Of a stretch of DNA of 64,000 nt, positions 13,551 through 25,993 are shown in pieces (the first letter of the stretch is position 1; every line of letters begins with the position of its first letter). Below the pieces are notes generated by a model, which had not been told where the DNA came from, ran no database searches, and worked only from the letters and a program-made list of their open reading frames with translations. This stretch comes from Varroa destructor (taxonomy: Eukaryota; Arthropoda; Arachnida; Mesostigmata; Varroidae). The translations under genes were made by a program, and so were the position numbers. Location of the stretch: NCBI RefSeq assembly GCF_002443255.2, contig NW_019211457.1, forward strand, positions 31,797,309-31,861,308, in the 5' to 3' direction.

Positions 13551-16367
13551 AGGCCGGCGTTGCGTTCCGCAAGCGGACTTTATATTGTATGAGAGACATA
13601 AATCGTTAATAGAAACCTAATAGACTGGTTAGACAGCGAACTACTTGTACATTTATACAGTATATTAGTAGACACGTAGGAATTAGTTTACAGCTCAACT
13701 GCCCCATAACGTAGCATAACATAGTGTCTGTTGCTCTCGATAATTGACTTGCTCCTATAGGAGAACAAGGTACTTTTAATACATGATGTTAGTAGTGTTT
13801 GAGTCGTCTGTCGAGGGTAAATAATATACGCCAAAACAAAAAAACGACTCAGGCTCACTGTTTTGACTGCGAAGATCCGATTTTATCTTATAAGACGCCA
13901 GTTTAGATGTAAGTGCCACTTTTCACTTCTTTCTACAGCAAGTAGGAGTGTCTGAAACCTCTCGGGCTAATAAATCGTTATGTCACACCATTGTTTTATC
14001 GAAGTTTTTAGAAGTCAAAACAACAATCAGATTTATATGGATAGTGCTTTTAACCAACGTCAGCAAAACATCCTACAGCGCAATGTAAATCCTTACGAAC
14101 TGAGCAAGCGTGCAAATGGCTTAGGCTACTGGGCTTCAAATACACATATTCGCTCTATATAATAATCCGAGCAACACAAGCTTTACCACTATAACGCTAT
14201 ATTCGTTCGTCTATACCAGAAGCGCAAACGGTGTGTGAGTATTAGGCCGAGTCTCGGGTAGCCACTGACCAGCGAACCGGGGACGCGCCCTAAACGTAGA
14301 CGGGCTGTGTTGCAATTTACTTAACAGCGGTGTAATCATACGCTACTGTTGTCGCTACTACTGGGCCTATAAAAGGGAAATCCTATGGAAATCGCAGAAA
14401 GGGTGGCGCCAGCGGCAAGACTGCTAAGGGTAGTTGACCAGCCGGACCATGTTGGTGCTATCCGCCCCTAAAGCAAGCAGAGTTCACGAGACCCGCCTAG
14501 GTCAAAACCTACCCAATTGAGTAAGATGGATTGCCCACTGCTACTAATGCTGCAGCCGTCGTTTGTGCTCCAAAGGTACCAGTGCTACCAGCTTGTCTTT
14601 TACCGCTCGGGTGTGTGCCGTCTACCGTTACTAAGGGTTCGCTGATAGTCAAGTTGATCTAACTGACGGGTCAGCGACACGCAAGCACCAACCAGGACCC
14701 CGGCGTGGAGGCGGAAGGGTCCAGTACTCCTTATGTCTATTGTGCCACGCACTGTTACCCGCCACAATTGCATCGCCGCCGTATCTACAATCCACAGATA
14801 GACTAAGGCCTATGCACCAGGACGAAGGACCCTGTTTGCAGCTGAATTCGGCCTACTACTAGGCCTGAAGCTAAGAGGGCCTGCCTTTGACAACAAGGAA
14901 GTTCGTGGTAACACAGGCAGGTCAGTAGTACTGTTGGATACGTATTTATTTAATCGATTGCAAATCGACCATTGTGGTGTATATGTGATGGTAATATAAA
15001 GCCATTGTCCTATTTACAGAAACGGTAAACAATATGCAGAATGAATAAAACACGCTATCGTCGGTGTCGATATACGGTTGTCATCAATGATAAATGTTAA
15101 AATGAACGTTTAATGTACCGCCTTAATGGGGAATCCTTTATTTATGTATTCGGGGCCTTTTTTGAAATTCTATGACATTGACATATATTGCCGGATCTTT
15201 TAGCCAACTCTGCATTTGCCATTATTGTCAGCTAACGTATTATCTAGAAGCAAAAACGTTGCTACACCCGAAACTGCATCATATCCCTGATGACCAACGT
15301 CAAATCAAATGTATTGCTTGGTAATTTCTCACAAACATGGTGTGATTTCTTATAGCATAGTGTAGCTATAGCGTTTAGCTAGAGCGAATTGCATAAGCGA
15401 TCCGTTGTAATGATCACCACGAACGTAGAGGAGATGACAATCTACTAGTCAGATCTTCCAATTGGTTACGTCACTGCCATTTTGTCTAATTATTAACCCT
15501 ATCCATTCCTATCTTGAAATCTATGACACATTACATCCTAGCACTGATTATCTCTGCGATCTTCGCATCTCCACAGTAGCTCTCAACGGCAACTACCTCT
15601 GTTATATTCCCATACATCGTAAAAAAAAAAAGGAGCTTAAATCAAATCCTTAATATATATATACTTAATGATAAATTAAAATTAAGTCCTTATCCTCGTT
15701 TAATTAACCCCGTTTTCTATTTTGCGTTGTTGCATTTTGTCGGCCTCAATTTACTAAACTACAACAAATTCCTACCCCTGGCCAGTCGCATTCTGAAGCT
15801 CGGCTACGGTAAAGAGCTCTAGTACACTGGTGTAGCTCGTCGCTATAGGTGTATGCACTGTCGTTCATCGCGCCTCTAGGCCCTCATGTAAAAATTGCAA
15901 ATATCTGCTACACACACACACACGTCTATGGCTATAATGCCCGTAAGATTTGCCCTATGTGTTGTTGATGGTTATGTAGTCAGCAGATCTGTGAATATAT
16001 GTCGCATACGATCCTCAAATCAGTTGATAGATTATAGTAAGATTATATATGGATTTTAAAATGTTTCATTTTGTCCCTTTGTGTTTATTCGCTGGCTATA
16101 CTTGGGATTGGGTGGTTAATGTGCATCTGTCCCGAATACGTTGTGCGCATGAGCCCCATGCCAGTTAATGGTACCGGCTGTTCATGGTGTCTGCTGTTTG
16201 TTTATAGGTTTGTTGTTATTGCTTCTACCATAGATGGTTTCGTTGGAAGTGTGTAGCTGGCCAGCAAGAGCTGGAGATTGAAAAACAGGAGAGCTGCCAG
16301 CTCGTGCCTGACACGAAGTTGTTCCCCTTAATTTATTTGAAGCAGATCAGTCTCTTAGAGAGCTGTC

Positions 16368-16451
16368 ACCGTGTGTATGTAGGACTGTCTTCTAGCATGT
16401 CTAGCGTGACGAAATTGCTAATGCCTACACACATAGGCGAACTCACACGGT
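16368..16451. repeat. Imperfect long hairpin, about 84 nt
   Basis: The inner arms GTGTATGTAGG (16373-16383) and CCTACACACAT (16424-16434) pair with one mismatch. The outer arms ACCGTGTG (16368-16375) and CACACGGT (16444-16451) pair exactly, leaving an asymmetric internal loop on the right arm. The outer and inner left arms overlap by three bases, so both cannot be fully paired at once. Size and shape loosely resemble a microRNA precursor, but chance is not excluded. Confidence 0.35.
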
Positions 16452-18234
16452 ATACATATATAAATCTGTCAAAGGCATAATCTATGCAGTCGTTAAAAAT
16501 AAAGAAAAAATACGCTTAACTGTTCCTGTTGTGTGCTGTTGAAGGCAAGATCACCATAGCTACTGTTGTTTCCGCCGCTACCATTAATAAACAAGCCTAA
16601 TCAAATACGATTTTTGAAACAGATCGCTCAGATTGAGTAAGCTCCCAAATTATCGAGTACAAATTATACCGCTCAAACGCTACGAAGACAATTAACGGGA
16701 TTCTAGCACTCTTTTCTCTCACGAGCATTATAAACTAAAACGCTATTTAAAACTCATGTCTGGCTTAACCGGAGTAAAGTTTTTCGTCTCAAGCTCTTAT
16801 CCACTGCGAATTTAGATGCGATATCGCTTGGTAGAGCTTGCTGCGTATGAGCGATCGCCGCTGGAAAATGTCAGGAACATCGGAACTAGCCCGTAACCTC
16901 GATAAGACTTTTCGAAAAGCGACCATTCTGGAGGCGCACGAATACACAAGAACGGAAAAGTCAGCGTCCTAAGTAATTTTTTCAATGCAAAATTGGGTCG
17001 GATTTTTTTAGTCACTCATTGTGGAGGCAAAGTGATCTTATAGGTGAAGGGTGTGGTAGGCACATGGTTGGGAATGCCTAGGGATAAAAACGGCTGCTAA
17101 GGAGAAGCTCAGAAAGATCATAGAGCAGGAAGCTTTCGTTCGTAATGGCGCCAAGTAAGAAGTGGAAGAGCAGAAATAAAAGAGGCAGAAACAAACGAGT
17201 TGGGAGCAATTACTTGAATAGGCCGAACAAGCTGAAGGGGCCAGTTAGGCCATGACCGATGTCCGTATCCATGCTTTCTATCTCTTGTATAGCCGCTAGC
17301 CAGCATACGGCACCCCCGCTCTCAAGCTGCAGCTAGTGAGGCCTCTTGTCTGAACTCTTTCGTTCTCATTTACTCTCGTGCTGCTTCAACGAGTGACGGG
17401 CCAGAAATCGCCTCTTCGCTTGATCACCCCCAAGGTTCTTTCCCGCTCAGTGCTCTTTCATCTGATGAACTTCCACAGTTTGCGCAGTAGCGTGCGTTTT
17501 CGAAAATCGACTGTGAATTTGGCTTTGGGCACCGCGGGAGAAAAGGAAAGGTGAACAGGTCCATTGGAGTAGCAAATAGCCATTGTGCTGCGTGGCCCCT
17601 CACGTAATGAAGTTAGTGAAATATTCTTCCACCAGCGATTTAGAGCAGTATTCACCAATCAAGAAAGCATGCCAGGGAAACAGTTACATAGGGTAATGGA
17701 AGAAGTATCTGAAAGCGGGCCACTCGCAACCATCACGCGCTATTTATTCCTTCTAGGGGTGAGGTAGAGATAAGCACAGAAAAAGACGCACACCTATAAA
17801 AAAACGAAAGGTAGCTTTCTCATCGTTTTTACCGGCCACAAATCGCTAGCATGGACGATTCACAAAAGGAATTTTAAGCGATTTAAGGAGCGAAGGAGGA
17901 CGACGACGAAAACGTGCGCGTTTCCGAACTACCCCGAAAATGTAGTGTCAAAAATTATTTCAAATAACAGCGTGTGCTGTCACTTGAAAAGGCTCGACGA
18001 ATTAGCAACGACTTGCTGTCATCCTTTAGGCCATCATGATCCGGGCAACGCTGTTGTCCATAAAATATCCATGCGACAAACGGTTTGAAAATAGTAATAC
18101 ATTTAAATTTAGCATAAGCAAGAAAGCTCATTTTAATGACCCACTAACGCGCTCTAGGCAATTTTAGGTGATAAGAAAAATTCGACATAAAGTATCTGAT
18201 ATTTTGGAAAATTGTTCTCTAAACTGTAACCATT

Positions 18235-18238
<4 letters not shown>

Positions 18239-18272
<34 letters not shown>
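18239..18272. repeat. (AT)17 microsatellite
   Basis: An uninterrupted AT dinucleotide run of 34 bases, self-complementary, lies in AT-rich DNA with no coding signal. It is likely length-polymorphic. Confidence 0.98.
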
Positions 18273-18278
<6 letters not shown>

Positions 18279-18990
18279 TCTTATATCCGAAAACTTGTGG
18301 TATTTAACTTCATTGGGTTCCTATAGCAGTCGAACTCAACCCTACAACGGCAGATCCGAGATGTTAAAGGCAGTTTCTGCAGATAGAGTTAGACTCAAAT
18401 AAATAACCAATTTCGAGTCGAACAATCGACAAATATCACCTTGCCTCTTGGTGCTTGCAAGCCTTTTCAAAGTAACACCCTAGCCGTTACTCTGTTCATC
18501 CTTATGAGCTAATTGTGAGCATTACTACAGTGAAATCGTTGCTTTCATTTGCACAGACAGTTGTAAAAATCCTTGTCTTTATTGTTGTCCATATCGTAGC
18601 CACTGTCGTGCCCACTGCCTTTGTCGTCGGCGTTATTTAGGAGTACGTTACCCCTGTAAACCAACCCAATGTTAGAACCCCTTCCGTTATTTCCTTTAGC
18701 TCTTAGCAGTTTGCTCGTATAGCGCGCTTAGAGCGAGATAAAACTCTTTAATCTTCAATGTCTCGCACCATCTATCGAGCTTCACTAGAGACGACCTGAG
18801 CCCCTGAAACGCTGGTCGTAGCGTTCACAAAGCTGCTCCCATTCCTTTTCCGACTCACCGCCTGGACACTGCAGATGCTGTTGCGTCACTTGTTGTGCCG
18901 TTGTGCTATTGTTGATGACTTCTTCCTCTCCCCTCTGTTTCTATTGCCGTGCTTTGTCCTTGCATGTTGGTGGTAACCACTTGTTGTTGC

Positions 18991-21900
18991 CACCGTTGTT
19001 GATGTCTGTCTAGCCATATAGCTGCTAACGTTTCTATAATGAGACGGAGCCAACGACGTCGCTTTTACCGTCGATTTAATTGTAACTGTAATTCCGTTGT
19101 ACCTGTTCTATCGAACGTACGCTCTCCTGTACAACGTTCCTCTTTGTCTATTTCTGTTCTTGTCTGTGGGTGAAAGCTTGGTTCACAACTCATTGTCAAC
19201 GTATACCTTATACACGTATCGTGTATGTTCCATCGGTAGGATGGGATTGTTTCTGCTTGGATGAGTACTGTGCCACACCTCAATGGCGGCACTCGATACC
19301 GAAAGCTGGGTGGCTTGCACCTGAAACTGCCAGGACATGACCGACGCACATTGTAGATGGCTACCGCTGTCGTCATAGCTTCAATGTTACAACAAACAGC
19401 CGACGAAGTCAAACAAACGAACACGCTTTTGTGGCTTTCGACCAGCAACATTATGTATGGCCGGCCAGTACACTAGCTAGAGAGACAACGGGCGATCGCA
19501 TTGAACCTATTACATCGTATCAATCCCTGCAATATACACTTCCCTTCGAGATCTTCTGTACCTCTACGTCTACTCTGCGTGGCCTGGAAGTGGGGTGTTG
19601 CGTGGCCTTAGTCACCTCGTTTCTTTTACCTTTGTACGCTTTCGCTCCACAAGAGTGACAATTCAACGAAGTTTGAATAAGATACAATCGAACGATCTAT
19701 ATGATAGCTTAAACTACGGTACGGAAACGAACACAATAATGCAGCTATTCGAGATTTGGAGATACTTTCCGCTACCACTCCGTCTGTATAATACGGACTA
19801 CCTGGTCTGATCGGTCTCTTGGTAGTTTATCACAGTACATAGTTGCCGCCGTTTTGAGAGAGATCTGTGCCGTTGCCGCTTCCGCCGCCGACGTCGTTGC
19901 CCAAATCCGTTCTAATCCTCCTGATCCACGAATTTGAACTTGCCTCTTTCTCGTCCTATCCTTTTGTTGTGCCCATTTTAGTTCAGCCGAAAGTAACTCC
20001 AAGGAAGTGTAAAGCTAGTGTCAGAACCAGCGTTTCATCGTAGCTTTTTACAAGTGAAAGCTAAGCCAGACTCGATCGTCGTTCAAAATATCTACGCTTT
20101 ATATTTCACAAACATTATTATACCTCAACGTACGGTTCTTCGTAAATGTCCCGTACAAGTGATTAGATTACAGCGGAGTGTGAAATTTTAATAAGCACAT
20201 TTACATATCTACGTATCTGAGACGACAGTAAGACCGTAATTACGGTGCCAACTTAGCATCTAGTCACTTAAATAATTGTAGACAAATTCAACTATAAAAT
20301 ACTATATATGATCGGTCGTAGGCCTAATAATATTGTTGCCGTCGATATTTGTAACACGCTAGCGAATTTGCCAATACCCTGTTGGACAATTGGATATATA
20401 TAGCCCTGTCATGTATATAGCAAGAAATCAGCTGGTTTTATAGGAACAATTCTTTAGACGATCCAATGATTTCGGCGATTATTCTGAATCAGGCTACGAA
20501 AGCTACTACTAGTTACTACCTTCGATTATAAAAGCTTATACTCACTACGTTTCAGTGGAAACGCGGTTGCCCACTAGCCAAACGACACAGAAATCAACGT
20601 TTGAAATTGAGCGACAACTGACTTCGATATCCTAGTAGAAATCGGATAAATAGAAACAGCGATGGATATCTTTTCTCTTGCTCGGTACCTTAATATTGCT
20701 CATATTGAGTTTTTTGTCCTCATAGATCCTTGAGGCAACTTTGAACGACGGTATGAACACCGATTGTAAACAAAAAGCAGCTTAGAAACAGCGGGTAAAA
20801 AGTTGTACCATATAAAAATGTGCGCTTCCTTACCGCTTTTTTTTTCAATTCATCGTCTCCTGCGAGGACCTGTAAGAAGTGTAAATTTATACCTTTCGTT
20901 AGAACAGCCAACCGCTGCAGCCATCCTCTGCGACGTCCATTGTGTTCGGGCAAGCAAGATACAGCAAAGACCGTTCCCATAACTAGGTTAGGACTTTTTT
21001 TCCAAATTTTTCGTTTCTGACGATTAAGTCGATGTTGCCGCTGGCAGCAGTGTTTGTCGTTGAGCCAAAAGCGGCTCGTTGTTCTCGTTGAGCATAGCCC
21101 TGCAGAGGCCTGTCATCCCTGCTTAGCTTTATTCGGTTTCAGCGGATCGACGTTTTGCGCCACCTTGCCCGTTCAGAAACACAGCTTTGCTGTACACCAC
21201 CAAGAACAGCAGCAAGAAAAATGCAGCATAAATTTGAATAATAAATAAATATAACATGAGTCAACAACACACCACGCTCGAGTCGAGTTCAATCGTAACT
21301 GCCTCGTTGTAGTTTCGTATTTTCTGTTTGTAAACACATTGGATGAGGCCAGGGCCCCACGAAACCCGGCCAGGCCTAAGACCCACTCTTTTTCGAGCAC
21401 AAACGACTTCCATGTTATGTGTTAACGGGACTGTGTGCGGGCTACCCAGTATTACAAGGGCCAGCAGGAGCCTACGGTTGTGTTCTACGGTGTTCATGGG
21501 TGGGCAGGACACCCAAATGCTGTCGCTACCCCTAGCGGTGGTAGTCGCCTGTACAACAGTCACTCCCCTGCCCGTAGTAGGGAAGGAAAGCGCTTTTAAA
21601 TGAAATTTTCATAATTCCAAAAGCGCCTGCGTGACTTGCGGCTGTTGCCTACGGCCTTCAGGCTCCCAGTACAATTGTCATGAAGCCTTGTGATGTCGGT
21701 ACTTCATTAACAGCCACGGCAGCAGTCGTGATTCTCGCCGTCGTGGTGGACGTTGTGCGGTATCTTATCAATTATATGTGTGTGTAATGTACCCTCGCTT
21801 GCTAAAACGGTGAATAGTGAAACGCCAATGGTAGCTTGTACAAATTTCAGCATAATCGTGGACCTAACTTTGCCAGCAGAATAATGCTTGAAGACACACC

Positions 21901-24900
21901 CACAAACCAATGTCGTCATCAGTCTTACAAAAATGCGATTTGAACAGTCAATTTTTTCCCTTAAAAAGTTACTGCGACGAGTATTGCGGATGCAGCAAAC
22001 TTGAACGTTGTAGATTTGGATGGACGATCAATCTGTCTCAAGGAGAGCATAATTGAACTTATAACATGACATGACTCAATTTGCTTTTTCCCCAGTTGTG
22101 GTAAAGGTCTGTATACGCACAGTTTATAGTATACTCCAACATGATTCGCAGGTGGTCGTGATGCTACGTGTAAGTACTACAAAGACCAGTTAGTTTATTT
22201 GAAAAATTTATAGAAATGTACATAATACGAAAAATGCATTTGAAAGCCGAATAACATTAGTATAGCATAGGCGGACGTCTCTTCAGGATTACACTCGATA
22301 ACTTTTACTTGTGTGGACGATAAGCCAGCTTAGCTTAATTTGTCAGCTTCGGTACTAATCGTGGATCAGGCCTTCCTCCGTTTGCGAATGACGAATAGGC
22401 TATTGTAGTTTATAAGCCGCTATTGTCATTCAATATAGCTTAACAATTTATTTCGTTTTCGGTTTCCGCTCATTGGATACCGACAACAATGAACTAAGAC
22501 AAATCTCGTTTCACACACCAGTCCTTATAATCCATGTAACAGTAAGAGTGAGCATTGTAATCAGCTAGTCATACAGAAGAAATCAAAAATTACATCTGTA
22601 TATACACATATAGAGAGATAAGCATTCACAAATGCTGTGACGAGCCGGTCACGCCGCCACTGCAACGTTTGACGCCAAAGGGCACCAGCCCAACCGCGAG
22701 TGGCAAAACGTGGAAAAGCGTCTCACTCCCTGGGTGTTCTCCCATTCGCCCTTTGACCGTATTGTTAAAATGATTAACGCACTTACAGTCCCGACGAGGA
22801 TCTGCCCATAGCACACCAAATGTAGGAAACCTAACACTTGCAGGACACACCGTCTCACCTTCGCGACACCATAGGCGGGATTGTATAGAATAGCAAACAC
22901 ATGACGGAAGTTGGTCAGGAGCATCATGGAGATCGTAGCAAATAGGTTTGAACGTTTGATTTTTTTTGTGTTTACAGGAGTCCGTAGTGGTTTCCACCTC
23001 TTCCCTTACACCCCTCCCGCTAGTTAAGTAAGTGGCTTTGAAACATCGACAGTAGCTGTGGAGAAGTCCAAATTGCGACCGGCAGCATTTCGGCTATAAG
23101 CGACGGCTAAAGCATGTTGGGTTTAGTTCAGCATCGAAGGGAAAGCCCATTTAGTCGGGGTGAAACGTACACGGGAAGGCAAAAAAGTGTCCGTAGGAAC
23201 GGGAAAACTGGTGTCGGAAAGGTTTCCGTTCATGGTTGGGCTGGCAGCACCACTAGTAGCAATAACAACGGCTCTGATGGGGGTTCTTCATGATGTGTAC
23301 CTTTTCGGTTTCAGTCCCTTTTATCCATCTAGTTGTCCTTGCCTGTCGGGAAGCCACCGAACAACAGACAGATTACCGACCGACTGACCGGCCAAGTTAC
23401 CTATGCTTTCCGCCATCCAAAACGTTCCAGTAAATAAGCCTCTAGGCGGCGGACGACCTCGGGGTCTGTGGGAAAGCGGTAAAGATAGTACCAAAGAGAG
23501 CGCGATCACCAATGGTGGCAGCAGCATCGTTCATTACTCCAGAACAGAGACCCTGAACATGGAATGAAAAAGTCTGACAGCCAGACAGGCCGAAAACAGA
23601 GCTGCTTGCGTTGTTTTAGCAGGGCTAGCTAGGCCACGTAAAACACTCGCAGATGTTGGAACATACACAAAGCATCGTAGACACTTTGGACCGAACCCCT
23701 TTTTTCTTTCGTACACACTCAAGTAGACTCTATTCAGAAGGCTAAATCACGAGCACAATTTCACGCTACAACATACAGGCAAAGTTTGTACGGGTAAGTT
23801 ATACTGTGTTTGTTCGAAAAAAAGGTTTCGCTCTGTGTAAACAGCATTTTGAGCAAGCTAATTCGTTAACTCATTCGAATTTCACATAATATCTAGTACT
23901 ATTAAGTGTTCTACTTACTACTTGTGTAGCTCGGATCGAACGGCTTGAAGCAAAAATTATTTGCCCACCAACTATCGAAAAGAGCGATCGTCACAAGCAA
24001 ATGTCTACACCTATAGCTTTGTGCTTTGATTGACTTCGGATGGAACACGAAGCAACTTCCTAATTAGACCACTACCATAGCTGAGTGGCCAAAGTGGACA
24101 ATTTGGAGAGGACTATGTCACACTTCAGTTTAGCATTGAGATGTAACGGTGAGAAGCAGATTGCGGATCTTCCAAAACAACTGCGCACGTTACTACGATC
24201 GATATTGAGTGGTCTCTCAAAAAGAAAATGTAATTGAAACCGTTTACTTTTAACGTGTGACCGAGTAACGATGACTACAGAGCGTCGTAAAGGCTACAAA
24301 GCTGCCTGTCTTGTAGATCAGCTGCTCTTGTCAAAACAACAAATGAAACAAATGAAATGTAAGAACCAAAAGTGGGTGACGAAAGTCTAGGCACTTATGC
24401 ATTTTGGAAGGTAGAACTAGCGGCGCTAAGGAAGTCAATGTGAGATAAATGCTATATCTAGCCCGCTGGTACCTTACCAAGGAATCTGCTATATGAGAGC
24501 GAATGTCCTAAAGGCCGAGTGGTTTTGTTCATCTTAATAACAAAATTGTTGAAGCGGTAGGAGCAGCGTATTCCTTTAAAAGTATGAAAATACCTTCAAG
24601 TGATAGGCAAACGAAAAAAGGCGAATAATTAGAAAAGATTATTGAAACAGCTGTACTCAACAAATGTAACTATACAGATATTGTCTAGAAAGCTGGCAGT
24701 CAAGGTCAGAGGTTGCTGGGCCAGATTCTACAAAATTCGCGAAATATTCTATTTTTGGAAGAAACAGTGAAAAGTCTCATTGAATTTTGAATTAAAGGTA
24801 AATATAGCAATATTTTATACGTACGCGCGTAGACTATATGGCTGAGAGATTGGGTCTGAAACGTCGCTATGAGATGAGATCGCCAACACAATGAATACGC

Positions 24901-25990
24901 AAACGTTAAGTCTGCATAGTTTGAAGAAAAGAAGAACTTCCTTACTTAAGATGCTATGCATATGTGACCTTCTTCCAGTGTAAGCTTGGAAAAGCAATAA
25001 TTTTATTCAAATTCTAAACATTTCCGTGGCGCAATGAGATCTTTCAACATTCAGAGCCGTAAAATCTCCGCGAGCGAGATACAACCAAATGCGGCCTTTG
25101 GATGATTAGGCTGTCTCCACACACAAACCTTTACACTCAGCGGACGCAATTAAAATACTAGGCAATTATTACATACAATGAACGTGAGATCTAACTTTTT
25201 TCAAATCTATTTCTAGTGCTTTTGCCATTATACCTCACCTGCACTTCCGGTGTAGGAGTCTAGATAACACAAGACATAGAGGCAATACAGCACACTATAC
25301 GCGGTGCCAGACACGTTTCGTCGATGTTTAAACGCAGTAATGGTTCGCTGATAGAATGGGCCAAAAGGCGGTCCATCACGAGCACAAAATGTTTCGAAAA
25401 ATAAAGTCGCATTGAATCCTGCCTCAGTCTAACTTTAGAGTCCTATATGATGCGTATTTTCTGTGCCTTACTTGAAAAATTCTTCATTAGCAAGAAAGAA
25501 AATCAGTCAGACTATATTAAAGGTAATTCCCAATAAACTGGTGCTTTTCGAGAACAGTCTCCACGATTTTCGCAAGGTAAACGACTAACATCTTCAAAGT
25601 GTTTAGTTCTTAAACGCTTTTATGAACTTCTTAAATAGAATATATACTGCTTAAACAGAATATATATTTGCACCTGTGGGCTCTGCTGAACGCCCTTTTA
25701 CTTATGCACACACTATACATAAATACAGAACATCTCATTAAGGGGGTTTCCCGACGGTAACTTAACTATTTTCTATTATCATCTCATCATCAAGCTATTC
25801 ATCCATCGTGAATAGTATTTCAACAGGCCTACTTTCGTCGCCAGAAAATTGCGTCGACGTTCTTTAGCCAGCACTATCTTCTAGCATGGGCGCGGGAACA
25901 TACCTGCAGGCAACAGAGGCGGTCCCGCATCTACTATTCTCTTTTCCTGCCTACATAATATCCCTCACCTCCATTTGTTGCTAGCGAGTT
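18991..25990. other. No recognisable gene
   Basis: Scattered frames of 60-128 codons (19065-19451 minus, 128 codons, is the longest) show no domain. About 23750-25990 is AT-rich and nearly devoid of frames. A 20-bp tandem duplication lies at 25630-25669. Confidence 0.6.
25630..25669. repeat. 20-bp imperfect tandem duplication
   Basis: CTTAAATAGAATATATA (25630-25646) recurs as CTTAAACAGAATATATA (25650-25666) with one substitution and a 20-bp period. This is a simple slippage-type duplication in AT-rich DNA. Confidence 0.85.
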
Positions 25991-25993
25991 CAT

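Larger units (their letters stand above)
13551..18990. other. Mostly AT-rich non-coding stretch with a GC-richer island at about 14220-14940
   Basis: Stops are dense throughout. The island has a TATAAAAG string at 14368-14375 but no matching initiator, frame or transcript evidence, so I do not call a promoter. The block also holds the hairpin at 16368-16451, an A11 run at 15621-15631, a CA run near 15909-15922 and the (AT)17 array. Confidence 0.55.

Noticed and set aside
14368..14375. TATAAAAG as a promoter TATA box
   Set aside because: No initiator at the expected distance, no downstream frame; such strings occur by chance.
24078..24120. tRNA-like GCTGAGTGGCCAAAGTGG string
   Set aside because: Resembles the 5' part of a class II tRNA, but no acceptor stem or B-box (GGTTCRANNCC) follows.
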